A stretch of DNA of 20,097 bases from Pseudomonadota bacterium (GTDB lineage: Bacteria > Pseudomonadota > Gammaproteobacteria > Pseudomonadales > Pseudomonadaceae), in contig JAEYXX010000106.1 of NCBI GenBank assembly GCA_023431055.1, positions 1 through 20,097 on the forward strand, written 5' to 3'. A program made the position numbers and the translations under genes. Positions within the stretch are counted from its first letter, which is position 1. Each line of letters opens with the position of its first letter. Shown here piece after piece: positions 1-8,427 of this stretch. The notes beneath the pieces were generated by a model. The model was not told the origin of the DNA. It saw only the letters and a program-made list of their open reading frames with translations, and ran no database searches.

Positions 1-1205
1 TCGACCTGATCAATCAAGGCAAGTCCCCCATCGTCGAACCCGGCCTCGCCGAACTGCTCGAAGCCGGCGTCAACTCCGGCCTGCTGCGTGGCACCACCGA
101 TGTGGGCGCCGCAGTACTGGCCAGCGAGCTGTCCTTCATTGCCGTGGGTACGCCAAGCAAGCGCAATGGCGACCTCGATCTCGGCTACATGGAGTCGGTA
201 TGCAAGCAGATCGGTACCGCCCTGCGCGACAAGCAGGAGCGTCATACCGTGGTGGTGCGCAGCACGGTTCTACCGGGCACGGTAAAGAACGTGGTGATTC
301 CTCTGCTCGAAGCCGCGTCCGGCAAGAAAGCCGGTGTCGACTTCGGCGTGGCCACCAACCCGGAATTCCTCCGCGAAAGCACCGCGATCAAGGACTATGA
401 CTTCCCGGCCATGACCGTGATCGGCGAGCTGGACGAGCAGTCCGGCGACCTGCTGCAGGAGCTGTACAGCGAGCTGGACGCCCCGATCATCCGCAAGTCC
501 ATCGAAGTGGCGGAGATGATCAAGTACACCTGCAACGTCTGGCACGCGGCCAAGGTCACCTTCGCCAACGAGATCGGCAACATCGCCAAGGCAGCCGGCG
601 TCGATGGCCGCGAAGTGATGGATGTGGTCTGCCAGGATCACAAGCTCAACCTCTCCAAGTACTACATGAAGCCTGGCTTCGCCTTCGGCGGTTCCTGCCT
701 GCCCAAGGATGTGCGTGCGCTGAACTACCGCGCCGGCAGCCTGGACGTGGAAGCACCACTGATCGGCTCGCTGATGCGCAGTAACGCCGCCCAGGTGAAG
801 AAGGCCTTCGACATCGTCACCAACTACGGCAAGCGCCGCATCGGTCTGCTGGGCCTGAGTTTCAAGGCCGGCACCGACGACCTGCGCGAAAGCCCGCTGG
901 TCGAGCTGGCCGAAATGCTGATCGGCAAAGGTTACGAGCTACGCATCTTCGACAGCAACGTCGAATACGCCCGCGTTTTCGGCGCGAACAAGGAATATAT
1001 CGAATCGAAGATCCCCCACGTTTCCTCGCTGCTATGCAAGGAGCTCGACGAGGTGGTCTCGCAATCCGATGTACTGATCATCGGCAATGGCGAAAAGCGC
1101 TTCGCCGAGGTGATGGACAACGTCGGCGACGACAAACAGATCGTCGACCTGGTGGGCTTCATGGCGCACGCCACCCAGGCCAACAAGGAAGGCATCTGCT
1201 GGTAG
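1..1205 (+). CDS. algD: GDP-mannose 6-dehydrogenase AlgD, 5'-truncated by window edge
   Basis: AlgD oxidises GDP-mannose to GDP-mannuronate with two NAD+, the committed cytoplasmic step of alginate synthesis. The reading frame is open from base 3 and begins at residues DLINQGKSPIVEPGL. Compared with P. aeruginosa AlgD as I recall it, about 36 N-terminal residues, including the GxGYVG nucleotide-binding start, lie outside the window. An internal ATG at 102 is not the real start, because homology runs upstream of it. Visible landmarks are VGTPSKRNGDLDLGY, STVLPGTVKNVVIP, TNPEFLRESTAIKDYDFP, and GGSCLPKD, whose Cys codon (696-698) corresponds to catalytic Cys268. The C-terminal UDPGDH-type domain contains SFKAGTDDLRESP, and the protein ends EGICW as AlgD does. 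As first gene of the operon, its promoter (RpoE/AlgU-dependent in relatives) must lie upstream of the window. The identification is secure. Confidence 0.97.
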   Translation, partial: DLINQGKSPIVEPGLAELLEAGVNSGLLRGTTDVGAAVLASELSFIAVGTPSKRNGDLDLGYMESVCKQIGTALRDKQERHTVVVRSTVLPGTVKNVVIPLLEAASGKKAGVDFGVATNPEFLRESTAIKDYDFPAMTVIGELDEQSGDLLQELYSELDAPIIRKSIEVAEMIKYTCNVWHAAKVTFANEIGNIAKAAGVDGREVMDVVCQDHKLNLSKYYMKPGFAFGGSCLPKDVRALNYRAGSLDVEAPLIGSLMRSNAAQVKKAFDIVTNYGKRRIGLLGLSFKAGTDDLRESPLVELAEMLIGKGYELRIFDSNVEYARVFGANKEYIESKIPHVSSLLCKELDEVVSQSDVLIIGNGEKRFAEVMDNVGDDKQIVDLVGFMAHATQANKEGICW

Positions 1206-1214
1206 CAGAAAGCT

Positions 1215-1259
1215 AGTGCCTGTACGAAAAGTCTGCGAGCGAAGGCACTTTTCGTACAG
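1215..1259. promoter_or_regulatory. Inverted repeat with two competing hairpins in the algD-algA gap
   Basis: A perfect 13-bp inverted repeat, CTGTACGAAAAGT at 1220-1232 and ACTTTTCGTACAG at 1247-1259, encloses a 14-nt loop. A second pairing, AGTGCCT (1215-1221) with AGGCACT (1243-1249), overlaps both arms, so the two hairpins exclude each other. No T-tract follows, so it is not a classical Rho-independent terminator. It lies in the largest internal gap of the operon (1206-1369). It could be an mRNA processing or stability element, a weak attenuator, or the remnant of a small inverted-repeat mobile element. The structure is seen; the function is inferred. Confidence 0.5.
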
Positions 1260-1369
1260 AGCCTAACAAGAACAGAGGCGGCACCGGTTGAGCGCCGCTT
1301 GGTTGGTTATGGCGTGTCGCCAGTTCACTGCCCATACGATCCGAATCGATGTTTACAAGGAGTGACAGC

Positions 1370-2794
1370 ATGATTCCTCTGATTTTGTCCGGCGGCAGTG
1401 GCTCCAGACTCTGGCCGCTCTCGCGCAAGCTGTATCCCAAGCAGTTCCTGGCCCTTACCGGCAGCGAGACCCTGTTTCAGCAGACGCTCGGCCGTCTGGC
1501 AATCGAGGGCATCAGCAAGCCCATCGTGGTGTGTAACGAGGAACATCGCTTCATTGTCAGCGAGCAACTCGCCGCTATCGGCAACGAGGCGCAGACCATC
1601 CTGCTGGAGCCGTTCGGCCGCAACACCGCACCGGCCGTGGCCATCGCCGCCATGCACCTGCTCGCCGCTGGCCGTGACGAGCTGCTTCTGGTTCTACCGG
1701 CCGATCACGTGATCGAAGACCTGCAGGTATTCCACAACGCACTCGGCGCGGCTCGCAAAGCTGCAGAACAGGGCGAGATGGTGCTGTTCGGTATCCCTGC
1801 CGAGCGGCCTGAAACCGGTTACGGCTATATCAGGACCGGCGAGCGATCCGGGCTGCCGAGTGGCGTTCTGTCAGTCGAGCAGTTCGTCGAGAAGCCCGAC
1901 CTGGCCACCGCCAGCGAGTTCGTGGCGCAGGGCGACTACGTCTGGAACAGCGGCATGTTCCTGTTCCGCTGCAGCCGCTATCTGGAAGAGCTGCAACGCC
2001 ACGATCCGGATATCTACGACACTTGCCAGCTGGCGCTCAGCCGCAGCAAGAGCGACCTGCAGTTCATCCGCATCGATCCCAGCTCCTTCGAGTGCTGCCC
2101 GGACAATTCCATCGACTACGCGGTGATGGAAAAGACCGATCGCGCCTGCGTGGTCCCGCTCGCAGCAGGCTGGAACGATGTCGGCTCCTGGTCGGCACTG
2201 TGGGACGTTCAGGACAAGGATGACCAGGGCAACAGCCGCTCTGGCGATGTGGTGATCCACGACAGTCAGGACTGCCTGGCCCACAGCCAGAGCAAGCTGG
2301 TGACCCTGGTCGGCCTGAAAGACGTGGTGGTGGTCGAGACCAAGGACGCTGTGATGGTCGCCCACAAGGACCGCGTGCAGGACGTCAAGCAACTGGTCAA
2401 CACCCTCACCTGCGACGGGCGCGCCGAGGCGCAGAACCATTGCCAGGTCTATCGCCCGTGGGGCAGCTACGACTCCATCGACAGTGGCAACCGCTTTCAG
2501 GTCAAACGCATCGTGGTCAAGCCAGGCGCCAGCCTGTCGCTGCAAAAGCACCACCACCGTGCAGAGCACTGGATCGTGGTCTCCGGCACCGCACGGGTGA
2601 CCTGTGACGACAAGACCTTCCTGCTCTGGGAGAACCAGTCGACCTACATCCCCATCGCCGCCGTTCACCGCCTGGCTAACCCCGGCAAGATTCCCCTGGA
2701 GATCATCGAGGTCCAGTCCGGCAGCTACTTGGGTGAGGACGACATCGAGCGCTTCGAGGATGTCTACGGCCGCACCGACGCCACGGTCAACTAG
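1370..2794 (+). CDS. algA: Bifunctional mannose-6-phosphate isomerase / mannose-1-phosphate guanylyltransferase AlgA
   Basis: This type II PMI-GMP supplies alginate synthesis by interconverting fructose-6-P and mannose-6-P, and by making GDP-mannose from mannose-1-P and GTP. The chosen ATG at 1370 follows AAGGAG with good spacing and gives 474 aa, near the 481 of P. aeruginosa AlgA; an in-frame ATG at 1349 lies upstream of that RBS and was not used. The N-terminal guanylyltransferase domain has the signature GGSGSRLWPLSR..PKQF, then FVEKP at about residue 171. The C-terminal cupin isomerase domain shows RPWGSYDSID, QKHHHRAEHWIVVSGTA and ENQSTYIP..HRLANP, including metal-ligand His and Glu. 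In the usual Pseudomonas operon algA is the last gene; here it follows algD directly, grouping both precursor enzymes at the front. A related PslB/WbpW-type PMI-GMP is the alternative on sequence alone, but context favours AlgA. Confidence 0.95.
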   Translation: MIPLILSGGSGSRLWPLSRKLYPKQFLALTGSETLFQQTLGRLAIEGISKPIVVCNEEHRFIVSEQLAAIGNEAQTILLEPFGRNTAPAVAIAAMHLLAAGRDELLLVLPADHVIEDLQVFHNALGAARKAAEQGEMVLFGIPAERPETGYGYIRTGERSGLPSGVLSVEQFVEKPDLATASEFVAQGDYVWNSGMFLFRCSRYLEELQRHDPDIYDTCQLALSRSKSDLQFIRIDPSSFECCPDNSIDYAVMEKTDRACVVPLAAGWNDVGSWSALWDVQDKDDQGNSRSGDVVIHDSQDCLAHSQSKLVTLVGLKDVVVVETKDAVMVAHKDRVQDVKQLVNTLTCDGRAEAQNHCQVYRPWGSYDSIDSGNRFQVKRIVVKPGASLSLQKHHHRAEHWIVVSGTARVTCDDKTFLLWENQSTYIPIAAVHRLANPGKIPLEIIEVQSGSYLGEDDIERFEDVYGRTDATVN

Positions 2795-2855
2795 CGACTT
2801 TCAGCGTCACAACGCCTGACACTCGTACACGGCTTCACTGGAGGAAGCACGTCAC

Positions 2856-4376
2856 ATGCCTAGGTTATTCAACGGGGTCGACACCTCATCCGGTATCGGC
2901 AAGCTGTGCGGTTGGGCCTGCCTGATCGCCCTGCTCGCGCTTGCCTCGGAAATGGTCGACCCGAGCTATCTCGACCCGTCGCATCAGAAATTCATCTTTC
3001 TGATCGGCGCGCTGGGCATGTGGCGTTACGGCAACGCCGCCACTCACTACCTGCGCGGCATGTACTTCCTGCACTGGCGTTTCCCGCGGATGCGCAAGGC
3101 CGTCGAGCGCATGGGGGCTGCGGCATTGCCCGAGCACATGTTCATGGTGGTGACCAGCTTCCGTATCCCGACCCACACCACGTTCAAGGTGTACCAGTCG
3201 GTCTTTCAGGAAGTGCAGCGGATGCCGGTGCCCTGCACCGTCATCGCCTCGATCGTGGAGAAAGGCGACGAGAACTTCATCAAGGACATCATGCGTCAGG
3301 AAGTCCGCAACCGCGACGACATCAAACTGATCATCGTGCGCGCCCGCGGCACCGGCAAACGCGACGGCCTGGCACATGCCTTCCGCGCGCTGTCCCGGCA
3401 AATGCCCCTGGAGAACGCCGTGGTCGGCGTGGTCGATGGCGACACCATGATGCTGCCCGGCTGCGTCGAGCGCGCCGTCAGCATGTTCGCCTATCTGCCC
3501 AGTGTCGGTGGCATCACCACCAACGAGTTCTGCGAGGTGGAAGGCAGCAAGCTGATGCAGCAGTGGCACACCATGCGCTTCGTCCAGCGGCACATCAACA
3601 TGTGCTCGATGGCACTGAGCAAACGCGTGCTGACCATGACCGGGCGCCTGTCGTTCTTCCGTGCCAGCGTGATGACCAACCCGGAATTCATCAAGGACGT
3701 GGAAGCCGACTTCCTCGATCACTGGCGGCTGGGGCGTTTCCAGTTCCTCACCGGCGACGATAAGTCCTCCTGGTTCAGCCTGATGCGCGCCGGCTGGGAC
3801 ACCTTCTACGTGCCCGACAGCCACACCCTGACGGTGGAGCATCCACCAGACAGCAGCTTCCTGCGCGCGACCCGGCAACTGATGTACCGCTGGTATGGCA
3901 ACTCGCTGCGGCAGAACTTCCGCGCCACCCGACTGCTGGGCCTCGACCGTCTGGGCCTGTTCACCATGTACGTGCTGTACGACCAGCGCGTGTCCATGTG
4001 GACCTGCCTGATGGGCCTGAGCGCCTCGGTGGTGGCCGGCCTGCTGTTCGGCATCCAGTACCTGTTGCTGTACCTGTTCTGGGTGCTGTTGTCGCGCACC
4101 CTGGTAACGCTGTTGTTCTTCTTCGCCAAGCACCCGGTGCATCCGATGTACCCCTTCGTTCTGTATTACAACCAGATCGTCGGCTCGGTGATGAAGGTTT
4201 ACACCATGTTCCACATGGACCAGCAGAGCTGGACCCGGCAAAAGACCACGCTCAGCAATGGCAGCGTCAGTTTCGATGCGGCCCTTAATCGATGGACGTC
4301 GAAGACGATGTTGTTGTCCTCCATTGCCATCTTCTTCGGGGTCATTTCGGTCCTGCTAGAACTCACGCAACCTTAA
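2856..4376 (+). CDS. alg8: Alginate polymerase subunit Alg8 (GT2 mannuronan synthase)
   Basis: Alg8 is the inner-membrane glycosyltransferase that polymerises GDP-mannuronate into mannuronan, working with Alg44. The product is 506 aa, slightly longer than the roughly 494 of P. aeruginosa. GGAGGA sits about 10 nt upstream of the ATG. The order is two N-terminal membrane segments (about residues 18-34 and 44-58), a cytoplasmic GT-A domain, then C-terminal membrane helices from about 365. Family-2 residues are visible: DGD at 194-196, TGDD with D301-D302, and RQLMYRWYGNSLRQN resembling the processive QxxRW-type motif. A run rich in Leu/Val/Phe at about 390-430 and a final helix near 483-502 complete the topology. 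The next gene, alg44, begins 17 nt downstream, fitting translation of the two partners from one message. Confidence 0.97.
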   Translation: MPRLFNGVDTSSGIGKLCGWACLIALLALASEMVDPSYLDPSHQKFIFLIGALGMWRYGNAATHYLRGMYFLHWRFPRMRKAVERMGAAALPEHMFMVVTSFRIPTHTTFKVYQSVFQEVQRMPVPCTVIASIVEKGDENFIKDIMRQEVRNRDDIKLIIVRARGTGKRDGLAHAFRALSRQMPLENAVVGVVDGDTMMLPGCVERAVSMFAYLPSVGGITTNEFCEVEGSKLMQQWHTMRFVQRHINMCSMALSKRVLTMTGRLSFFRASVMTNPEFIKDVEADFLDHWRLGRFQFLTGDDKSSWFSLMRAGWDTFYVPDSHTLTVEHPPDSSFLRATRQLMYRWYGNSLRQNFRATRLLGLDRLGLFTMYVLYDQRVSMWTCLMGLSASVVAGLLFGIQYLLLYLFWVLLSRTLVTLLFFFAKHPVHPMYPFVLYYNQIVGSVMKVYTMFHMDQQSWTRQKTTLSNGSVSFDAALNRWTSKTMLLSSIAIFFGVISVLLELTQP

Positions 4377-4393
4377 GTAAAGGCGCGAATGCT

Positions 4394-5539
4394 ATGAGTA
4401 GCACCACTGTCTTACCTGTAAACGTTGTTCACGAAGCGATCGATGAGCGCCAGTTCGTCCGCGCCAAGATCCCCGCCCGCATCAGCCTGCAAGGTCACGG
4501 CCTGAACGGCGTGGAATGCGAGATCCTGGACATCTCCCTGGGCGGCATCGGTCTGTCCTACGAGCAGCCACTGAAGCTCGGTAGCCTGTTCCACGGCTCG
4601 ATCAAGCTGAAGCTGAACCAGGTCGACCTGAACATCGACACCAAGCTGAAGATCGTCTCCCAGCGCGGTCATGAAGTGGGTGCCGAGTTCGTCGAGCTGG
4701 ACCGGCAGAAGCGCGACATCCTGCGCTACATCATCTCGGCCTACATGTCCGGCGACATCGCCGACATCAACGGCCTGTTCAACGTGATGCAGCGCGAGAA
4801 CTACATCAAGGAGCGCAAGACCAAGCAGGCCAGCTCGCGCACGCCCACGGAACGCCTGAAGGCGGCGCTGGGCTCGCTGCTGTTTCTCGGCGCCGGCCTG
4901 GCCGCGCTGAGCCTGATCGTCTACAAGAGCTACCTGCTGTTCTTCCAGATGCCAGCTGCACAGGCGGTGGTCAGCGCCAATGCCTACGTGGTGAGCATGC
5001 CGGAGAACGGCAACCTCAAGTACCTGATCGGCCCCGAGCAGACCAGCGTGAGCACCGGCCAGCCACTGGCCAGCGTGTCCACGCAGCTGGCCAGCAGCCT
5101 GACCAGCCCGACCGACATCGCCGCTCTGGCCAGCCTCTCCGAGCAGGATGCAGCCGCCCTGCTCGGCCGCGTGACCGTCGAGACGGTGATCGCCAGCCCT
5201 TGCGACTGCAGCCTGTACTTCCCCCGCCCGCGCATGGATGGCTTCGCCTACAAGCAAGAACAGCTGGTGCATCTGCTGCCGCTGGATCAGCCGCTGAACG
5301 TCAAGGCCAGCGTGCCGTTCGATCGCATGGACAAGATCGAGCGCGTGCGCGCGGTCGAGATGCGCGTACTGGGCAGCGACGCCATCTACAGCGGCGAGAT
5401 CGTCGCCAGCCGCGTCGACGACCAACGGCAGATGGTCGAGCTGACCATCAAGCCGGATCAGGAGTTGCCGCGCAGCGCCTATCAGTTGCCGACCGCCGTC
5501 GACTTCAAACTCGGCCTGCCACTGCGCTGGACGTTCTGA
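4394..5539 (+). CDS. alg44: Alg44, PilZ-domain c-di-GMP receptor and alginate co-polymerase
   Basis: Alg44 binds c-di-GMP and allosterically activates Alg8, making polymerisation depend on this second messenger. The start chosen is ATG 4394 (381 aa; P. aeruginosa Alg44 is about 389), preceded by AAAGG; an upstream in-frame ATG at 4292 would lie inside alg8 and is rejected. The N-terminal PilZ domain has the expected ligands: RxxxR at R19 and R23 (ERQFVR) and DxSxxG at D46/S48 (LDISLGG). A single transmembrane helix follows at about residues 156-180. The periplasmic part resembles a membrane-fusion-type adaptor and ends with PTAVDFKLGLPLRWTF. All four canonical c-di-GMP contact residues are kept, so dinucleotide control is predicted to be intact although other parts of the operon have changed. 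Confidence 0.95.
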   Translation: MSSTTVLPVNVVHEAIDERQFVRAKIPARISLQGHGLNGVECEILDISLGGIGLSYEQPLKLGSLFHGSIKLKLNQVDLNIDTKLKIVSQRGHEVGAEFVELDRQKRDILRYIISAYMSGDIADINGLFNVMQRENYIKERKTKQASSRTPTERLKAALGSLLFLGAGLAALSLIVYKSYLLFFQMPAAQAVVSANAYVVSMPENGNLKYLIGPEQTSVSTGQPLASVSTQLASSLTSPTDIAALASLSEQDAAALLGRVTVETVIASPCDCSLYFPRPRMDGFAYKQEQLVHLLPLDQPLNVKASVPFDRMDKIERVRAVEMRVLGSDAIYSGEIVASRVDDQRQMVELTIKPDQELPRSAYQLPTAVDFKLGLPLRWTF

Positions 5540-5546
5540 GGTAGCC

Positions 5547-7022
5547 ATGCCGGTCAGATACCTTCTATGCACAACCGCCCTGACGCTGGCGCTCGCCAGC
5601 TCGGCGCATGCGGCGCGCAGCCTCGAGCAGGTCCGTTATGCGCTGTTTCAGGATAGCCAGGCGGAGGTCGAAGCAGACCTGCGCCATCTGGCCGCGCGTG
5701 GCGACCTGGGCGCCACGCGCCTGCTCGGCGAAGTGCTGGCCGGCCGCAGCCCGGCGAATACCACGCAGGCCATCGACCTGTTCAAGCAGGCCTTTGCCGA
5801 TGGCCGCGGGGACATCGGCGCGCTGATCCCCCTGGCCCGCCTGGTGGACAACAAACCGCGCTGGCGCGAAACCAATCGCGCATACATGCGCCAGGCCCTC
5901 AGCCGCTTTACCGCTGGACGAGACTTCATCGCCGTCGACACGCGCCTGGAAGTATTCCTGGTCTACCCCGAGCTGTTCACGCAGGACGAAGTCACCCGCC
6001 TGATCGAGCTCTATGACCGCGCCTGCCTGATCTACTGTCACGCGCCGCTGTACCGAGCGGTGGCGGCAGCCCGCTACGGCGAAAGAAGCGAGGCCGAGAA
6101 GTGGTTCCAGCTGGCCGTGGAAAGCGACCCGCGTGCCGTGCAGCGCTATTACGAGTTTCTTGGCGAGCAGCGCAACGTGCTGTTTCGCGCCTTCGCCGAG
6201 CGCCTGGCGCCGCGCATGAACGCCCTGCCAGTCGACCTGGTGCACCGCATCGCCCAGCAGGTAGCGAACATCCGCAACATCGAGATCAGCACCTTCAACA
6301 ACAACCGCCCGACCACTCGCGCGCAGACCGACGAAGAAAAGCAGGCCCGCGAAGTCAAGGCGAAGGCCCATGCCAGCCTGGTCGAACAGCTCGACCGGGA
6401 AGTGCTGCAGTGGCTGGACAACGCCATCGAGCGTGATTTCGGCCCGGCCATGCTGAGCAAGGCCAGCTTCCTCATGACCGCGCCAGATCGCTACAGCCCG
6501 GAGCCGGTGCTGGCCCTGATCCAACGCCTGGAACAACGCCAGGGCGAGAACCTGACCCTGAGCATGGCCGAACGGGAAAACCCGATCACCCCGCAGCGCA
6601 TCAAGGCACTGCGCGCCAGCTTGCACATGGTGCTGTGGCGCACCCTCGATCCGCGCTTGAGCCAACGCCTGATCACCGAGCTGCAGGCAGAGCAGTACCC
6701 CGAGGCCCTGTTGCTCGAAGGCGACCTATACAGCCAGGGCGGGCTGGACGAGCCTGATCAGGATCGTGCCCTGGAACTGTACATGGCAGAAGCCCGCCAA
6801 GGTTCGGTGAACGCCCTGCTGCGCATCGCCCGTCTCTATACCTACGGCCGCGCCATCTGCCGCGATAACGGCAAGGCCTACGCCTTCGCCTATGCCGCCC
6901 ACGAGCTGGGCGACCAGCGCGCCACCGATCTGATGCACACGCTCAGCACCCGGCTCACGCCTGAACAGCGCGACATAGCCGCCGCCGAAGGCAACCGTCT
7001 TATCGAGGAATCCACACTGTGA
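5547..7022 (+). CDS. algK: AlgK-like periplasmic TPR/Sel1 scaffold, no lipobox seen
   Basis: AlgK is the TPR-rich scaffold that links the periplasmic alginate complex to the outer-membrane porin AlgE and helps locate it. The gene lies in the expected place between alg44 and algE, begins 8 nt after alg44 behind GAGG, and gives 491 aa (about 475 in P. aeruginosa). Helical repeats of Sel1/TPR type are visible near residues 55-95 (TRLLGEVLAG, AIDLFKQAFADGRGD) and 390-470 (ALLLEGDLYSQG, ALELYMAEARQGSVNALLRIARLYTYG). The N-terminus is a signal peptide ending SSAHA before ARS. Characterised AlgK proteins are lipoproteins with a Cys at the cleavage site; here no L-x-[GAS]-C lipobox is seen, and the only early Cys, C8, lies inside the hydrophobic core. 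It is therefore probably soluble in the periplasm or anchored only through AlgE. Family assignment rests on context plus repeats. Confidence 0.87.
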   Translation: MPVRYLLCTTALTLALASSAHAARSLEQVRYALFQDSQAEVEADLRHLAARGDLGATRLLGEVLAGRSPANTTQAIDLFKQAFADGRGDIGALIPLARLVDNKPRWRETNRAYMRQALSRFTAGRDFIAVDTRLEVFLVYPELFTQDEVTRLIELYDRACLIYCHAPLYRAVAAARYGERSEAEKWFQLAVESDPRAVQRYYEFLGEQRNVLFRAFAERLAPRMNALPVDLVHRIAQQVANIRNIEISTFNNNRPTTRAQTDEEKQAREVKAKAHASLVEQLDREVLQWLDNAIERDFGPAMLSKASFLMTAPDRYSPEPVLALIQRLEQRQGENLTLSMAERENPITPQRIKALRASLHMVLWRTLDPRLSQRLITELQAEQYPEALLLEGDLYSQGGLDEPDQDRALELYMAEARQGSVNALLRIARLYTYGRAICRDNGKAYAFAYAAHELGDQRATDLMHTLSTRLTPEQRDIAAAEGNRLIEESTL

Positions 7023-8410
7023 GCGCTCCCAATTCCCTTGGCCGCGCAGCCCTGCTGCTCGCCTGTATGCCACTCGGTCTGCTGCACGCGGAAGAAACCA
7101 GCATCACCTCGCCCGAGCTGGAGCCGGTCACCTCGCTGCTGACGCACAAGCTGTTCCTACGCACTGGCTACGGGCCGGACGAAACGCGCCTGGGCGAAGA
7201 CCGTCGCAGCTTCTTCAGCCTGCGCTACGAGCCGTCCTATCGCTGGTACTCCCCCGAGCAACGCTGGGCCAAGTGGGAAGCCTTCGGCCGTCTGTGGCTC
7301 AACTACGACACCGATCCGAATGCCCTGCAAAGCGACGAGGGCAACGACGAGAACCTGTCGAGCCGGCGCCATGCCTACAGCGAAGCCCGCGAGTTCTATG
7401 TACGCCGCAACCTGCTGGGCGACGACCCGCGCTTCTCCGCGACTTTCGGCCGTCAGCGCTTCAGCGATCGTTTCGGCATCTGGTGGGACGACAGCATCGA
7501 AGCCCTGCGCCTGGACTACAACGACAGCTTCGCCAAAGGCTTCGTCGCCATCGCCGAGAAGTTCTATTACTACAACTCCGACGACAACCGACTCGACCCG
7601 CGCGACAAGAAGATTCGTTACCTGATGGCCGAGTACGCCTGGCGCTGGCACGCCGATCACTGGATCGGTGCGCGCCTGCTGCACGAGGACGACTACTCGG
7701 GCAGCTCGCCGGATGATCGCCAGGATTTCGATGGCCTACGTTATGGCGTGTTCCTGCACGGTGACACTCGCCACCTGACCTCGCTGGTCAGCGACTACCA
7801 CCTGGAGGTCGCGGCACTCGACGGCAGGCTGGAAACCACGCAGCGCAACGGCCTGCGCGACAGCGGCGACAAGACCGGCTGGGCCGTGGTGGCGGATGTC
7901 GGCAAGCGCTTCGAAACGCTGCCATGGACGCCACGCGTAGGCATCAGTGGTGGCATCACTGATCGCCCGGATGACAGCGGCAGCGACGGTTTCACCCTCA
8001 ACCGCATTCAGTCCGACCGGCGCAACGATCCGCTGAGCTACAGCAGTCGTCTGGTCAGCAACCTGGTCAGCGTCAACCTGAGCAACCTGGCCTTCTACGG
8101 CATCGTGCTGGAAACCCAGCCCACCGACCGCACTGCGCTGGATATGCGCATCAGCGATCTGCATCTGCGCAACCGTTCGGCGCAACTACCCCTGCGCACC
8201 ACCAACGAAGGCGTGGTGCGCGATACCGGCTCGTCCCACCTGGGCCAGGTGCTCGACATCAACCACTACTGGCGCATGTTCCCGCTGGCCTACGACGGCA
8301 AGCGGGTACAGCTCAACACCCTGGCCAGCCTGAGCTACTTCAAGGCCGGCAGTGCGCTGGAAATCGGTGATGACTATCAACTGACGTTGGGCATAACCCT
8401 GACTTACTGA
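7019..8410 (+). CDS. algE: Outer-membrane alginate export porin AlgE
   Basis: AlgE is the 18-stranded beta-barrel through which alginate leaves the cell. The gene starts with GTG and shares 4 nt (GTGA) with the algK stop, a sign of translational coupling. The 463-aa product is a little shorter than P. aeruginosa AlgE (about 490). A signal peptide (core LLLACMPLGLLHA, cleavage near residue 24) precedes alternating hydrophobic/polar strands rich in Tyr, Trp, Arg and Asp, such as FFSLRYEPSYRWY, EFYVRRNLLGDDPRFSATFG and YLMAEYAWRWHADHWIGARLL. It ends in the aromatic C-terminal strand LTLGITLTY expected of Bam substrates. The Arg-rich strands fit a pore carrying a polyanion. Normally algG follows; here algI does. 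Confidence 0.95.
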   Translation: MSAPNSLGRAALLLACMPLGLLHAEETSITSPELEPVTSLLTHKLFLRTGYGPDETRLGEDRRSFFSLRYEPSYRWYSPEQRWAKWEAFGRLWLNYDTDPNALQSDEGNDENLSSRRHAYSEAREFYVRRNLLGDDPRFSATFGRQRFSDRFGIWWDDSIEALRLDYNDSFAKGFVAIAEKFYYYNSDDNRLDPRDKKIRYLMAEYAWRWHADHWIGARLLHEDDYSGSSPDDRQDFDGLRYGVFLHGDTRHLTSLVSDYHLEVAALDGRLETTQRNGLRDSGDKTGWAVVADVGKRFETLPWTPRVGISGGITDRPDDSGSDGFTLNRIQSDRRNDPLSYSSRLVSNLVSVNLSNLAFYGIVLETQPTDRTALDMRISDLHLRNRSAQLPLRTTNEGVVRDTGSSHLGQVLDINHYWRMFPLAYDGKRVQLNTLASLSYFKAGSALEIGDDYQLTLGITLTY

Positions 8411-8427
8411 CCGAGAGCAGCGCCAGC

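Noticed and set aside
1220..1259. Rho-independent terminator ending algD
   Set aside because: The stem is perfect but no T-tract follows, and the downstream genes clearly continue the same pathway on the same strand.
2886..4241. Long open frame on the - strand opposite alg8 (and similar ones opposite algA, alg44, algK, algE and algI)
   Set aside because: These are antisense shadows of high-GC genes: composition is His/Ala/Gly/Val-rich and low in complexity, no RBS is seen, and the + strand genes are unambiguous.
4292..4393. Upstream extension of alg44 inside alg8
   Set aside because: It would overlap alg8 by 85 nt; the ATG at 4394 gives the normal Alg44 N-terminus with correctly placed PilZ residues.
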